This document shows positions 20,560-33,496 of a DNA stretch of 64,000 nt, piece after piece (the stretch's first letter is position 1; the number at the start of each line of letters is the position of its first letter). The translations under genes were made by a program, and so were the position numbers. The stretch covers positions 53,936,950-54,000,949 of the forward strand of contig OY997641.1 of the NCBI GenBank assembly GCA_963921795.1, given 5' to 3'. The notes under the pieces were generated by a model. The model was not told the DNA's origin. It saw nothing but the letters and a program-made list of their open reading frames with translations, and did no database searches. The DNA is from Nannobrachium achirus (taxonomy: Eukaryota > Chordata > Actinopteri > Myctophiformes > Myctophidae).

Positions 20560-20664
20560 GTAAGTCAACCGTATACATCGCATCGGACCCACACAGCTAT
20601 AACACAGAGGAAAATTTGCATGCAACATTTTAAAGATCTAACATAAAATGTGTTTTGTTCCTAG

Positions 20665-21137
20665 ACTTCCTGCACCTCCCTGTGTGTAAAGAGGTGGTTG
20701 CCGATGAACAACGGGTGAGGAGCCAGGAAGAATCAGCCCCTCCACTGAGTAAAGAAGAACAGGAGGAGCTACTTCAAAGACCAGAGGAGGCCGATGCACA
20801 ATCAACTGCTGATGACCAGCTCTCTTCACGCTGTTCTGAATTTGACTCTGAAGCTATTGATGAGGATTGGGAGGAGACCAGCGAAGGCCATTTAGCTTTA
20901 AACACACTGAAATCACAAAAGACACACAACGTGGAAGGACAAAGATTGTCTTTGAGCAAGAAACTGTGTCAGGACCTAAATTCACAGAAACAAACTCACT
21001 CGATGTGGAGTCACACAGGGGGGAAGAAGACCTTTATTTGTGAGGTTTGTGGAAAGGAATTTAGTCTGAAGTGTAGTCTACAAATACACATGAGGGTTCA
21101 TACAGGGGAAAAGCCCTTTACTTGTACGGTTTGTGGC
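20665..21137 (+). CDS. C2H2 zinc-finger gene: acidic linker and first fingers
   Basis: A TTGTTCCTAG acceptor precedes a frame with an acidic linker ([20 protein letters not shown], then [12 protein letters not shown]). A complete finger follows, [20 protein letters not shown] with the TGEKPF linker (about 21033-21116), and then the first half of a second finger (CTVCG). At 21137 the exon is cut by a hAT element, which introduces a stop within ten codons. Without the insertion the array would continue at 22568. Such proteins are nuclear DNA-binding regulators. Confidence 0.75.
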
Positions 21138-22559
21138 CAGTGTTGGGAAAGTTCACTTTAAAAACGAACTAGTTCAAGTTCAAGTTCAGAACTTCTAAAA
21201 TGAACTAGTTCATTTCATAGTTCATAATTCTATATTTTGAACTAAATTCATGGTTCCCCAAAATGAACTAACTTAGTTCTTTTTTGTTCTTTTTTTAAGC
21301 ATAATTTTTTTAATACTTTTCGCTATTCAAAAAAAAAAAAAAAAAAGAAGAAGAAAAAAAAAATATAGGTCTATATAGACCGGTTTCTTGTTTACAAACA
21401 TTGAGACTAAATGCACAGCTGAATGTATCATGTAATCAATTCCCACCAATCCCCAAACCTGTTGTTTTGGGGAGCGCTGCCCGAGCGCTGCATGGTTTCT
21501 ATTTATTGGCTAATTTTGTTACCGACCCATCAGTGTGACGTGGACCAGAAACCCGTCTATATATATATTATATAAATGTTTAGACGTTGCTGCATGCTAT
21601 TATTTGTCAAAACTATTGACACAGCCCATATAGAACCACACACAACAATAATTTCATCCAACTTAACATTGAGGTGCCCACAATATTTATGTGCCCACTG
21701 CCTAGTTCCCAGTCTTCCTGCACCCTTATTGTGAAGGGCTGAATGTAATAACCATGTTATTGTCTCATTGTGTGAAATATCATAATATTCAAAACAAATA
21801 TTTGACTCCAATTGATTCCCCACACAGTATTGACTTGATATAGCAATAAAAAATATATATATTACACAGCAGTTGTGGGAAAACTAAGACATTGTTCAAA
21901 AAACACAATTCATAGGGCAAAAAATATATTTTTCTTCAATCCACTGTCTTGACACTCGAACCAAAATTGTTCTATAGACCATAATCTACAAATTGGAAGT
22001 GAAAAATAAACTTTAACACACATTTGAAATGAAAACAAAAAATTACATGTACAAGGAACCCCACTAGAAGGCATACGTTTCTAAACCTCGCGCACAGCAT
22101 GTTTCCGCGTTGGTTAAAATAGCTGATCTACAAGCTCACGTTGTCCCGTGGATGTGACGCGTTGTGAGCTTGCAGATCAGCTATTTTCGCCGTGCAACAC
22201 ACATAGGACAAAGTATAGTCAGGCTTGCGAGACACGTAACGAGGAGGAGATTCACAGTGCAGGTGCAGAGTGCAGACAGCACCGTATATCAACGTTCACG
22301 AGGAGCTGCGTGCACAGTGCGTGCTATTGGAGCATGTGAATGAAAAGAGAGACGAGAGGACAGACGACCGCGGAGGCGCGGACCGACCGCCGCATGAATG
22401 GCCGACGAACGCCGACGAACTCCGTTCACGGGCGTCAGAATGACCGCGTTCGACAATATCGTTCATCAAGCGAAAACAATTACGTTCAGTTCACGTTCGC
22501 CCAAAATATGAGCGTGTTCATGAACGATCGTTCTTTGAACGCGTTCGGGTACAACACTG
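21138..22559. mobile_element. 1.42-kb hAT element with perfect 8-bp duplication
   Basis: The left end is CAGTGTTGGG and the right end CGGGTACAACACTG, so the TIR core is CAGTGTTG. TTTGTGGC, part of the conserved VCGK codons of a zinc finger, is present on both sides (21130-21137 and 22560-22567). The interior is non-coding: AAC/GTT-rich words that mirror between ends, a poly-A run near 21330, and a full hairpin of the dispersed family at 22116-22197. Confidence 0.92.
22116..22197. repeat. Dispersed hairpin, full copy
   Basis: The left arm AAAATAGCTGATCTACAAGC continues CTCACG. The right arm is its complement with one change (CTTGCAGATCAGCTATTTT). The loop of about 28 bases is GC-rich. The hairpin sits inside the hAT element at 21138-22559. 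Confidence 0.85.
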
Positions 22560-23057
22560 TTTGTGGCAAAGGCTTTAGTACAAAATGCCATCTACAACTG
22601 CACATGAGGGCGCATACAGGGGAAAAGCCATTCACGTGTACAGTTTTGTGGCAAAAGCTGTAATCACATGAGTCATCTAAAAACACACATGACAATGCAC
22701 TCGGAGAAAAGGCCTTACATTTGTGAAGTTTGTGGCAAAGGTTTCAAAGTGATCGGAACTCTGAAAAAACACCTGAAGACGCATACAGGGGAAAAGCCGT
22801 ATAATTGTACAGTTTGTGGCAATGGTTTTCGTGACAAGTATTATCTAAAGAAACACATGAGGGTTCATACAGGAGAAAGACCCTATACATGCACATTTTG
22901 TGCAAGGCAATTTGGGCAAAAATGGACTCTAGAAAAACATACGAGAAGGAAACATACAGGGGGGAAACACCTTTAGTTGCGGTTTGGCAAACGATGTGTT
23001 CCAAATGCCCATCTGAAGATGATGAGCGTTCATACAGAGGAGAGGTTTGAACAGTAA
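22560..23057 (+). CDS. C2H2 zinc-finger array, distal part, frameshifted
   Basis: After the hAT element the finger resumes as [19 protein letters not shown] and TGEKPFTC. One extra T at about 22645 shifts the frame. The next frame (22668-22976) carries [40 protein letters not shown] and [20 protein letters not shown] with TGEKPY/TGERPY linkers. A degenerate last finger runs on to 23057 in another frame. With the hAT insertion and this shift, the gene in this assembly cannot make the full array from one frame. Confidence 0.75.
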
Positions 23058-23072
23058 GTCAAGAAATTAAAT

Positions 23073-23077
<5 letters not shown>

Positions 23078-23101
<24 letters not shown>
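23078..23101. repeat. (AC)n microsatellite
   Basis: A short uninterrupted AC run just after the zinc-finger array. Confidence 0.9.
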
Positions 23102-23104
<3 letters not shown>

Positions 23105-23119
23105 CATTTTAGCTGATAC

Positions 23120-23455
23120 ATAATGGGTCGGGACCCCCAGGGGGGTCCCCAAATACATTTCGGGGGTCCCCAGATGATTAGCGTAATGTGCAACATTGTT
23201 TTCTCACTCACCTGTAAACAAACCAACACAATGTTTAAGTGTATAGAGGGTATCGGCACATTTGTCAAATTGTCAAATATTAGAGGCAGAAATTGACAAA
23301 ATAGACGATCTACATGCTCACAACATGCGCATGTAGATCTGCTATTTTCAAAATGTCAAAATGCCTCAACTCTTAGAGCTCGTCAGGGTGGGGGGGGTCC
23401 CCAGTTAAAATATGATTATTTTGGGGGTTGCGGCCTGAAAAGGTTGAGAACCTGA
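23120..23455. mobile_element. hAT-like MITE rich in GGGGTCC
   Basis: It begins near GGGTCGGGACCCCCAGGGG and ends near AAAAGGTTGAGAACC, a terminal word common in fish hAT MITEs. It contains one hairpin of the dispersed family (23298-23348). The exact ends and duplication are not resolved. Confidence 0.5.
23298..23348. repeat. Dispersed hairpin, short full copy
   Basis: AAAATAGACGATCTACATGC and GCATGTAGATCTGCTATTTT face each other around an 11-base loop. Confidence 0.85.
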
Positions 23456-23572
23456 AAAGGGTGAGATACTTGTATAGCTTTGACTGTAATGGACTCTTTT
23501 TTTTTGTTTGGCACTGCATTGATACGTTGGGCTATAAGCAATGCTATTTGTGACGTGACGTGACACTTATGT

Positions 23573-24420
23573 AGCGGTAGCCATGTTTCCATAAACGTAT
23601 TCGAATTAGGGAAGCGAATTATCAGAAATACGCATTAAGACAATGCGAATTTAGCATGTTTCCATTTGCGGGTGTCATTCGAATTAGCGACGGTCCCAAG
23701 AGTTGATCGGGCAGATTTTTTTCAGACCGAACCTGAGCACTGCACCGTCTGCACGTCTGACTGCTGTGACTCGGTCGCTGTCTAGTAGTGGAGAAGGGGT
23801 TATCAGTCATCATCATGGCCCCAAATAATATATTACAATTGGCGACGAGTTTGGCAAGAGTTCCTCTCAATACATAAAGCTACCGGTTCACCGGGAAAAC
23901 CGTGGTCGCGTCGCTGCACAGTGCTCATCCTGCAAGTTTCAGCGTCCTCTGGAAGGTCAGGTGGCCGATCTGCAAGCTCACAACGCGGCGCGGAGACGTG
24001 GATGCGAGCTGCTGTGAGCTTTTAGATTGGGCACTTCAGGCACGCAACACCGTGTGATGAGGAAGGGTTCGCCACCGATGGCTTGAGGTGAAAACGGGAG
24101 GAATTTACACACGGTCCGTGTCACTCCGTATGTCACAACAACAACCGGTTTGCTTTGTGGGCTAACGCTATACCATGGACGTAAAGCGGCAGGGGAAATT
24201 GACCTAGAACGTCATAATCTATTCGCATTTATTGTCTGACCTGTTTCCATTCACTTGTGCGCATTTAGTTTATTCGATAAAGGCTCAAAATCCTCCTCCT
24301 CCAAGCGGATAACTTTTTTTGCGGATAATGAAAGTTTATTCGCATTCTGAAGTGTTTCCATAAAAACATTTTGCGAATAAGCCGTTAATGCGCAAAAAGT
24401 GGCTTTATGGAAACGCCACT
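23573..24420. mobile_element. 848-bp MITE with TTTCCATAA-type ends
   Basis: The left end AGCGGTAGCCATGTTTCCAT and the right end (complement AGTGGCGTTTCCATAAAG) are inverted with mismatches. Subterminal words for CGAATTA/TTATTCGC also mirror. It contains a hairpin of the dispersed family at 23963-24032. It is non-coding. Confidence 0.65.
23963..24032. repeat. Dispersed hairpin, diverged full copy
   Basis: GGCCGATCTGCAAGCTCACA and TGTGAGCTTTTAGATTGGGC form the two arms around a GC-rich loop. Confidence 0.7.
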
Positions 24421-24479
24421 ATTGACTGTTTTCTACACTTTTCTTTTTGCTGTACACAAGAGTAATTTATTTTTATTTT

Positions 24480-24908
24480 CATACTTCTGTCATTTCTCTA
24501 GTGAGCTTTGTAAATCTGTCAAGTCTGCATCCTGACATTGTAATGTACGGTAAAAACCTAGGTGGCCGTTTGGTTCCTGCTTCCGACAACTGCTTAGCAA
24601 CCAAGGGGTATTAAAGTCTTTGCATCCTGTTTAAACTGTTCTTGAAGGTCCTTATTCGACTTTTTACTTTTACTTTGAAACTCTCAAGTATTTTATTATC
24701 TGAACGTAGAATTGCCTTTAGTGAGTTTTCCACCAGACTTCACTGCAGTTGAGACTCCACACACACACAGCTGTGTCTCCCTCTACCTAGAGTTTAAAAA
24801 GATTATTTTGTTTTGTAAGACATGTTACATAACAGTATGCAACTAGAAATGCTACAAGTAAGCTTGTGATCATGCAGAGGTGTCTTATATTCACTTCTGT
24901 AATGTAAG
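24480..24908. repeat. Local duplication, copy 1 (left part)
   Basis: This stretch is repeated with high identity at about 43030-43500, including GCATCCTGACATTGTAATGT and GTATTAAAGTCTTTGCATCC. The right part of the copy continues after the outer LTR element at 40993. The duplicated DNA has no recognisable gene. Confidence 0.8.
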
Positions 24909-25326
24909 TGTCACAACCTGGCTCTTAGGCCATGACAAATCGAGGAGGACACGAGGCAGTGGCTTTTAAAGTATAACAATAATTTATTAACAGATGGTGT
25001 AAATGATAATGTACAAGAGTTTGAGGTGTGTTAGTCAGTAATCAGTAGTGTCAGCAATGCATGGATGTGTGGTAGTGTGGGGAGTTGTAAGGTGTGTAAA
25101 CTAAGCATAAGGAGAAACAATAGGTGCTGTCGTCATGAGAGGGAGAGAGAGATTGAGGGTGCCATGCAGGCTTTTATAGGGCTCCAGGGAGTACTGGCCA
25201 GGTGCTCCCAATGCCCCTAATCAGCCACCTCATTGGCCGACACCCGAAGGCTCTGTGGGGAGAAGCAGAAGTACAGCGTACATAGGCTAACACAGGCCCT
25301 GCAGGCCAGGCCAAGGGGCCGTGACA
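24909..25326 (-). mobile_element. Outer gypsy element, 3' LTR
   Basis: It starts TGTCACAACCTGG and ends GGCCGTGACA on the plus strand. It matches 40565-40992 with only a few substitutions and one 9-10-base gap. TAAG lies just outside (24905-24908) and again after the other LTR (40993-40996), a 4-bp duplication. On the minus strand GAAGGGGGAGGG (25327-25338), a polypurine tract, abuts it. This sets the element's orientation to minus. Confidence 0.92.
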
Positions 25327-25338
25327 CCCTCCCCCTTC

Positions 25339-25870
25339 AAAATGAGGAACCATAAGGGACCGACATTCTAAATAATAACCTAAATAACTAACAAGTAGTA
25401 CTACTAAATTCAAACTGATCAGTCAAGAGAAAAAACTAATACGTATAATATATTGAATGAAGAAAAAACCCATGTGTTAATTAGTGAATATAAATGCCAT
25501 TAAATACCATCAAATACTATCTATTACCATTAAATACTATATCAATACCATTTGCCCCCAATAAATTCCAGTCCAACCCGTCCTGTCTAAAACCAGCACA
25601 CCCGGCCCCCTCCTCAGCAACCAAGATTGACCATGGATTCCTGGAGCATCTGAGAGGAGGAGATCAGGAGGCAGGAGCAGACAGAACAGGCCTAGAGGGA
25701 CAACAAAAACATATGTCACATTGTTGCCTTCAATTTAAGGCACCCTGGAAAGAACATTTTCAACCCCTTTAATGTATATAATGTCGAGCCACTAAGACTG
25801 ACACATTAGGGACCAGCGAATTAACCTGATCTAGAACATTTCAATGAATTGAGCAAGGTTAGTAATCAGA
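25339..25870 (-). pseudogene. Outer gypsy, residual 3' internal sequence
   Basis: About 530 bases lie between the inner element and the 3' LTR of the outer element. On the minus strand they begin with a short frame containing LITNLAQFIEMF, reminiscent of the linker before gypsy RT, and then degenerate. No RT or RNase H motif is present. Confidence 0.5.
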
Positions 25871-25874
25871 CTTC

Positions 25875-26284
25875 TGATGCGTCGTTCTATATCCTAAATA
25901 GTCCAGTTATGAGACGTTTACACAGGAGCACAGTTCAGCTATTAAAACTCAGCATAGTTTAATGATTACACAGGGTAGATTCCCCACATGAATATATATA
26001 AACATATGAACAGCAAATGCATGAAAGTAAACAGAATACAAGCCTGAAGTTTCACAACGAAGAGTACGTTGCATCCACTGCAAGCAGCAAATCAGTGCCC
26101 AACTAAAACAGATGTTTCAGTTGTCCACCGGAGAGATCTCTGAAGGACCCCTTATCTGCAACTCTATATATCATTCTACCAGCAGCGGCCCTCCTTTCTC
26201 TGATTGGCCAGCAGTGCTCAAGGAACACTCTAAAGAAAGATAGTTGTTTTAGCTTAAAGGAATAGTTCACACATTTTCACATTA
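25875..26284 (-). mobile_element. Inner Gag-only element, 3' LTR
   Basis: This 410-bp repeat appears identical base for base to 37168-37577. CTTC flanks the pair (25871-25874 and 37578-37581). On the minus strand it contains a TATATAG box and ATTAAA, and it is preceded by the purine-rich tract GATCAAGGAGGGAT (26285-26298). Confidence 0.92.
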
Positions 26285-29200
26285 ATCCCTCCTTGATCAC
26301 TCTTTAGTGATCACTCAGTTAAAGAAATGTTGAACACAGTTTTTAATCATTTCATGTAACATGCTGAGTTTTGAACAACAACAAATCAAGGTCCAGTATT
26401 TATGAGCTAGGTGAGCAGAGGAAACCATTTTAGGCGAAACTCTTACACTAGGGGTTTTTCGTTTGTTTTTTTCTTTTTCCCCTACCATTCGGACGCTGCT
26501 CACATTATTTTGGACCATTATTGACATTCATGGAAATTCATACAACAAGCTTTACTGAATACAATGGCATAAAAATGTGTAACATTGAATATATTTCTTT
26601 ATTGCAATTCTTCTGAGAGACGGGTCTTTTGCTGCGTCCCAGGAATTGATTCCGTACCCCGACAATCCAAATTTCACCCACTGCCAATTAATAGTTCACA
26701 TGGCAATGAGATAAAAGGACTATCGGGAGGTTACTCTTCCAAGACACAGCCAGACTCGCCCCTCCTATTTGTATCCTTCACCCTCTATCGGACTTGATGG
26801 AGTGGTGATGCATGCGATCTTGAGGTCAAGTTGTGGGTCAAGGAATGCTCTAAAGGGGCCTTCTGTGTATAGCTATTCATTTAATCACATTCTGTGTGCC
26901 AAGGGAGTGTTAGGCGTAATGTGCCAAAAAAATGTCTAAGGAGATAAGGATATCCCTGGGAAAATATCAGTTGTTTCTTGACATACATCTATCCCATAAA
27001 AATGTTGCATCTGTTTATTATACATAATTGTGTTATGCCCCTCCTAGATAAAAATAAACATGTGTAGAATTGTAAAGAGTGTTCGATCCCAAGTTTTGTT
27101 CAGTGAAATCTGGACTAAATGTCATGTGATGAATGAGGGGTGTCACCATGTTAAACTACGGCAGTAGACTGTGCACTTGAACTATGAATATTTAATTCCT
27201 AAAAGCCTGTGAACTAGGGACACAGCTGTCTCTACTATCTACTGAGAATCGGGAGTAGAGATTTTACAGGAAAGCAGAAAGTTAACCCCCCACTTTTATG
27301 ACTCACATAAAAGCGAATAACTAGACTTGTTATTCTTTACCCCAATTAAAATCTTATAGCTGGGGAATATACATATAATATATTTATACCTCCCTCCTTG
27401 ACATGCCAGTAATGGCATGGCACATGTATAAATGTAGTACTTCGTTTAAACCATAGGGCACACAGTTTTGTTCCTCTTGGCATCGAATAACTAACAAAGT
27501 ACAGGGAGACACCGCACCATGGGTGAGATTATTGACAGGGTCACGAATGCACCTGTCAATAACAACATTATCAATTATTGTCCTCAATGTGAGAACAGCA
27601 CAAATCCAAATTTACTATAGGCAACCGTCACAATGTTGTACCACAAGCTGGAGGTCTTTTTTTTTCGGAGATGATTAGACCTGCAGATCCGTTATGTATT
27701 CTCTGAGAGACCTACCGTACACCCACACAACCAAGGCGTATATTCCTTATCAAATTGCACTGAAGTTCTTTAATTTAATCTGTACACTTGAGTCCTTATA
27801 ATCATGGCCTAAGCCATCAGAGCGTACGTTACGCTTCAAGCAGTTGTTGGGACATTTTTTGCTCCCAGAAAGAAGAATGGCACGGTGGCCAGACAACAGC
27901 AAACCTCACCAGCTTTTTTCCTGCACAACCAGAATATAGGCAGCATGAGAAATTGAATAATAGTTGGCCGCCAAGTGAAACTACAATTTGTACTGTTACA
28001 CTTATCGGACAAAATACTAATAATAATTTAGAATAACCCAACATGGTGTGCGCCCACGTAATCCTTCAGATTTGCCTACAAATAAATGACTACAACTAGA
28101 ATTATACCAGAGGTAGGCAATCTTAGCGCATTTCATTGCAGTTCCGGAATTGTTTTCTGTTAAATAATTATCATAACTTACTGGAAATGGGTGTTTTCAC
28201 ATGCCCTCATTGGCAGCAACAATACAAGTATAAAAGACACCATTCTCACTAGACCATTGTAGTGCCATGAACATCATAGCAGTAAAGTAAAGACCAGTGT
28301 TGCCAGATTTTGCGAGAGAAATAAGCAACAAGGTGTACAAAAATAACACTTGAAAGTGATCTATAGGCCTATAACGGGAAAAATCTCGGAGGTGTCAAAA
28401 GAGAAATTGGAAATAAATATGACTCAAAGAACACAATAAAGTAACACTGGCATGGCAACGTTTTGACCGGGTACACTATACAACTCAGCGTATACAACAC
28501 CTTTCTTACTTATAGAAATGTGTATAACAAAACACCGCACTTAAAACATAGCAGATCACATAAATGTCTCAATACACGACCCTCCTTGACAAACAAAGTA
28601 AAATAAAACAATAAAAAATAACAAAGACCTGTCTAACTGTGGGTCATGACATTTCAGTTATATATAAAATAAACTTCGCCATTCAAACATCTTATCCTTC
28701 CTCAGTATTGTTCATGTAACCTGGTGTGGTTCGGCTTATCCATTATAATTATAAATTCAAAATGATTTATCACACATTTTCCACCGCGGATCACTTCCTC
28801 ATTTACTCAAAGCAGTCAGCCTTCCAGAGGACTGGAGATGAGATTTATGGCTCTTTGAAGTGAGCCGGACCTCTGGGATCCGTTCCTTTCAAAGAGCCGT
28901 TCAAAAGACACTCTCATTTTAGTTATTTAGTTACTTTAGTTATTTACCTCTACATTGCAATAAAAGAATGTCAGTAGGCCTACTTTTTCCACAACTACTC
29001 ATTCGAAAAGAGTGGCCCCCTCTCAAAGAGCCTTTCTAAAGACTTAACTTGTCCGCAAACGTCCCATCTCTAAGGAGGACCTGGTGAAATTTACCAGGGG
29101 CATAGAATGTCAATAAAACCCTGACCTCTGGCCGGGGACTGGGGAGGGAGTCGGGGAGATGGGTTGGTTATTGCTCCGAGTCTAATGATCATTATAACAC

Positions 29201-30945
29201 TGTCCCGACATCAAAACACGAGAGATCTTTTTTACTATGGGGTGTCATTAAAACTTTGTTGACACGGCACATCCGAAAAAGAAAAAGATGGCCCTACTTT
29301 TTCAAAAAGGTTACAGACACCCTCCTTTATAAAATTCAATGAACGTAAATTATCAACTGGGTTACGAAAACAAACAAACAACAACAAAAAATAAAATAAT
29401 AATAATAATAATGAAACTTAAAACTACAAAATAACTATTGTGTCATTGACATTATCAGATCTATGCATATACTGTAGTTGTAATCATCATAGGGAGAGAG
29501 CCTAAGAATGGGTATTTTTACCATGTTCCCTCTACTATCTGAGAGAGACTGATCAAATGACACAAGCTTACAAGTTTGGACACAACAAACCCATGGATAA
29601 CTGTCCACTTAAGTTAACTAACATCTACAAAATGGTCAGGGCTCAGAATTTCACAAAATGAAATAAAATACAACAATACAATTATTGCCAAACAAAAACA
29701 AAACAACCTCGTCATGTGGGTCTAACCAGGAATGTGTATGTAGCTTACGCATGTCCAATGCACAGAACATTTCCCTATAATCCCCTTGGCTTCTACACAT
29801 CTTCTGCCCCATATGGGACATATAACCCCTCCGATTCCCCTGCCGTGATCAAACACAAGTACATAGATGAAATAAAAATAACAATACCACCTTGTATATG
29901 ATAGTAAGGAACCACAGTAAGCAACATAGGTATATAGCCCACAATATAGTACAGTCACTGCTGTGCCCAGTACTTGTCTCCATGGCAGTTGTAAGCGCGT
30001 CTCCCCTATTCTAACTTATCTGCCTGTACACTATGGAATGCAGGGAGTAGGCAGGGACTACATGTGCATGGGAACACAAAAGGGAAGGGGAAAAAAATAT
30101 ATAAAAAACAAAAAAAATAAAAAGGTGATTGCCCTCAACAATACAGCTCTGTTTGCATTGTGTGATTTATACAATACTTGAAAACGCAGATCTGCCGCTT
30201 TTGAGAAGCACTGTGATCCTGCAGATCAGTGCCCCCAGAGCTGAACCCTAGCACATTCTTATCATACAATTCAGCCACTAATCAGAAGCGAGCCTGTCCT
30301 GCCTTGAGTATACAACAGCAGCAGGATTGACAGTTGATGCAATTATCATTTCCTTTAAAATGTTATACCATCTATAAATTACAGCTATGATTGTTTTGAT
30401 CTGAGGGGGGGGAATAGAGTTCACTTATAGAAGTACCACTAAAAGGTTTTAAACCCACAGAAACATATTGGCTTGTTTGCATTGGGGCCCCTTTGTACTC
30501 AAATCATAAAATAAAATAAAATAAAATAAATAAATAAAATCTATTATTAACAAGGCCACACGCAGTATTGTGCTGAAAGTTTCCATGGCATTTCTACAAG
30601 CATATTCTAAATCTCCTGCCTGCACTGTTAGCTGGAATTTAGGGAGTACACGCTTGTGTGGGGGAAATAAAAAGGGAGGGACGGGTCCCACAACCCAAGC
30701 ACTGTGGGAAGCCCATGACTGACCTTGAATAAGTTCTGCACCTATGCACAGATTCTGAGGATCTGTACTATTCTAATTGTTTCAATGCTTATTACTCTTA
30801 CTCGTGTACATTTCCAATACAAAATATTTTACTGGAGTAAATTTCTAAGAAGGCTGAAAAGTACTGAGTACATTTTGGTTAGCTGTTGTTTCTAAAATGC
30901 AACAAGGCTTCTCAATCTAGTTCCAACTACCGGTATATATGTTTT

Positions 30946-31193
<248 letters not shown>

Positions 31194-32092
31194 GTTCACA
31201 CGAGTGTGATTTTAAATAATATCAGACACGGCTACTGCATGGCACTTGGCTCCCTTGTCTTTCTTCCATTTACACCGTTTAGTATGTAAAATAAATAAAC
31301 ATTATTGTAATCCATTATCTTACCCTACAGTAGTGATCATACCAGTTCAAGGTCTCTGTATTATTACATCTTGTATGGGCGTGTAGTTACTGTAGCCCCT
31401 AGGTAACATGAATTCAATATTTCTGATTCCTCCATAACTGCTATGTTTTATATGTGTTTCTACAAGCTTTGTATAATGTAGCGGTCCTACAAACACACTT
31501 GATGTGTTTAGAGAATTACTTCCCTGGGAAAGGAAACAAATAAAAGAAAATAATATAATAATGATTAAGGGTCACATAAATCACTTATGTGAAAAACTAA
31601 GAAAAGTACTTCCTATACTTCTAATTGTCCTGATAAACATTTTGAACCAGTATACATAGAATTTGGGTAATCATTAATTCATACGAGCACATTCGTGCAC
31701 TTAATTCCTCTATTGTTTTCACATAACTGTTAACTGACATGTGGAGAGGGTTTTTTTTTTTTTTTTTTTTTTTTTCTTTTTTTTGAATCACATATCCCAA
31801 ATACATTAATTTTGCTTCTGAATGATTTCATAAATTATTAGGTGGGACACCATGGCCAAAATAAAGCAGTGATGAATGTTGGGGCCTGCAGTCCCCAACA
31901 CTATAACACCCTCCATTCAATCTATAAAGTATACCAGTATCGTTATGTTGTTTGAATTTCACTCAATCATGCATTAACACTACACATACAAGGTTTTGTT
32001 AGTGACAGGAGGAATGCAAAGGAATCCTCCCCCTGCTCTCTCTCTCTCACACACGCATGCACTCACACACTTCAGTAATGAGTGTCTCTCAC

Positions 32093-32096
<4 letters not shown>

Positions 32097-32139
<43 letters not shown>

Positions 32140-32186
32140 CTCTCTCTCTTTCTTTCTCTCTCTTTCTTTCTCTCTCTCTTTCTTTC
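32097..32186. repeat. (TC)n/(TTTC)n microsatellite
   Basis: A TC-rich tract with regularly spaced TTTC units. Confidence 0.9.
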
Positions 32187-32919
32187 TTCATACCACTTGG
32201 ACACACTCAAACACAAATACACACTCTGACTGTAGGCCTACACACACAAACATTTAACACTTAACAAGACTTTTACATGACAGACACATGTATTGTGTGT
32301 TCACCGATCTTCGAGATTCACATGTGAATTTCAGTTCAGACAAAACGCAACAACACAACAGATCCGGTGGCATTTGACCTTGTTCTGGACAGCTGCATTC
32401 ACGCTGTTTTGGACTGCAGATTAAAGCACCCTTTACTGCTTTTCCCTTTCTAATTAAAAAACATTCCGTCACAATCATGTTATAAGAGTATCTGTTCTTC
32501 AAAAAGTATGTTTGTTTTCACCATAAGGGTGGTGACGTAGAAATCCTACATAATTTCTCGCCTTTACGACTAGAACACAGCGGAATTGAAGACTCACAAA
32601 AAAAATCTGTTCACTTTGCTTCAGATGCAATATAAAATGACACAAAAAGGCTTATTATGTACAGCGCTATAACATTCACACATCAGCAAAGCAAAAAGAT
32701 AGATTTCCCTGCCCCCCCTCAGTTCATTATTACATTACTAAAACTCCTTTTCCCCTGCGCTCATTAAATGCCAAAGACCTTATCTCTTACCACCGCAATA
32801 ACACAAAGAGGCCTCTATGCCCTCAGCAGCTGTACAAGTCTCAGGGCCATGCACCGGCCATGCACCTACGGTACAGTCCACTAAAACAAAAACAAAAAAG
32901 AAACACACCCAATGTGAAG

Positions 32920-33076
32920 TGAGCGGTGGTCGTGCTTGCATAACATCTTCAGACTTGGATTTAAGTCTAGGATGTACAGGCTATGCTACACACACACACT
33001 TTGCTATGGCAAAACGCAGAGACAAAAAGCTACAGACATACGCACAGCCACCTACAGGAGCGGTTTGCACCGCTCA
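32920..33076. mobile_element. Small element with TGAGCGGTG ends, copy 2
   Basis: It starts TGAGCGGTGGTC and ends GCACCGCTCA. It shares GGCCACGTATAGGAGC-like sequence (here GCCACCTACAGGAGC) with copy 1 on the opposite strand. It has only a five-unit AC run. Confidence 0.5.
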
Positions 33077-33496
33077 AAAAAAACAAATTCACTTCATAAC
33101 GGTTACAAACTTTACATGATGGTCTTGCCTTCAGTTTGCCCTTATGGTCACTGCCCAAAAAGGTTGACCTTACTCAGCAGTACATAGACATAGTTATAGT
33201 TAGTCATGTCTTATGACAAACAACATGATGGTATAAGGAAGACTCTCAAGACTGGACAAGTCAATCCAACAGGGCCACCCATTATGCCTAATGGCTGCTG
33301 TTGTACCAGACATGTGACTATGGGTGGCTGTCAAGGTGAGAATATTGGTCCCATTAGTCCGACGGGGCAGCAGTCCGACGGTGGTTAGGGTTATTGTTAG
33401 TGTTAGTGTTAGAGTTAGTGTTATGTTCACAAAAAGTGTAAACAATCTGGAATCATCTTGTGGTCCCTGGTTGGCACAAAATATTTTGAACTATGC

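Noticed and set aside
30188..30230. Another member of the hairpin family
   Set aside because: GCAGATCTGCC and CCTGCAGATCAG are present but the ACAAGCTC core is missing, so it was not counted.
32041..32264. Ser-Leu repeat proteins
   Set aside because: They are frames through a (TC)n tract with no independent support.
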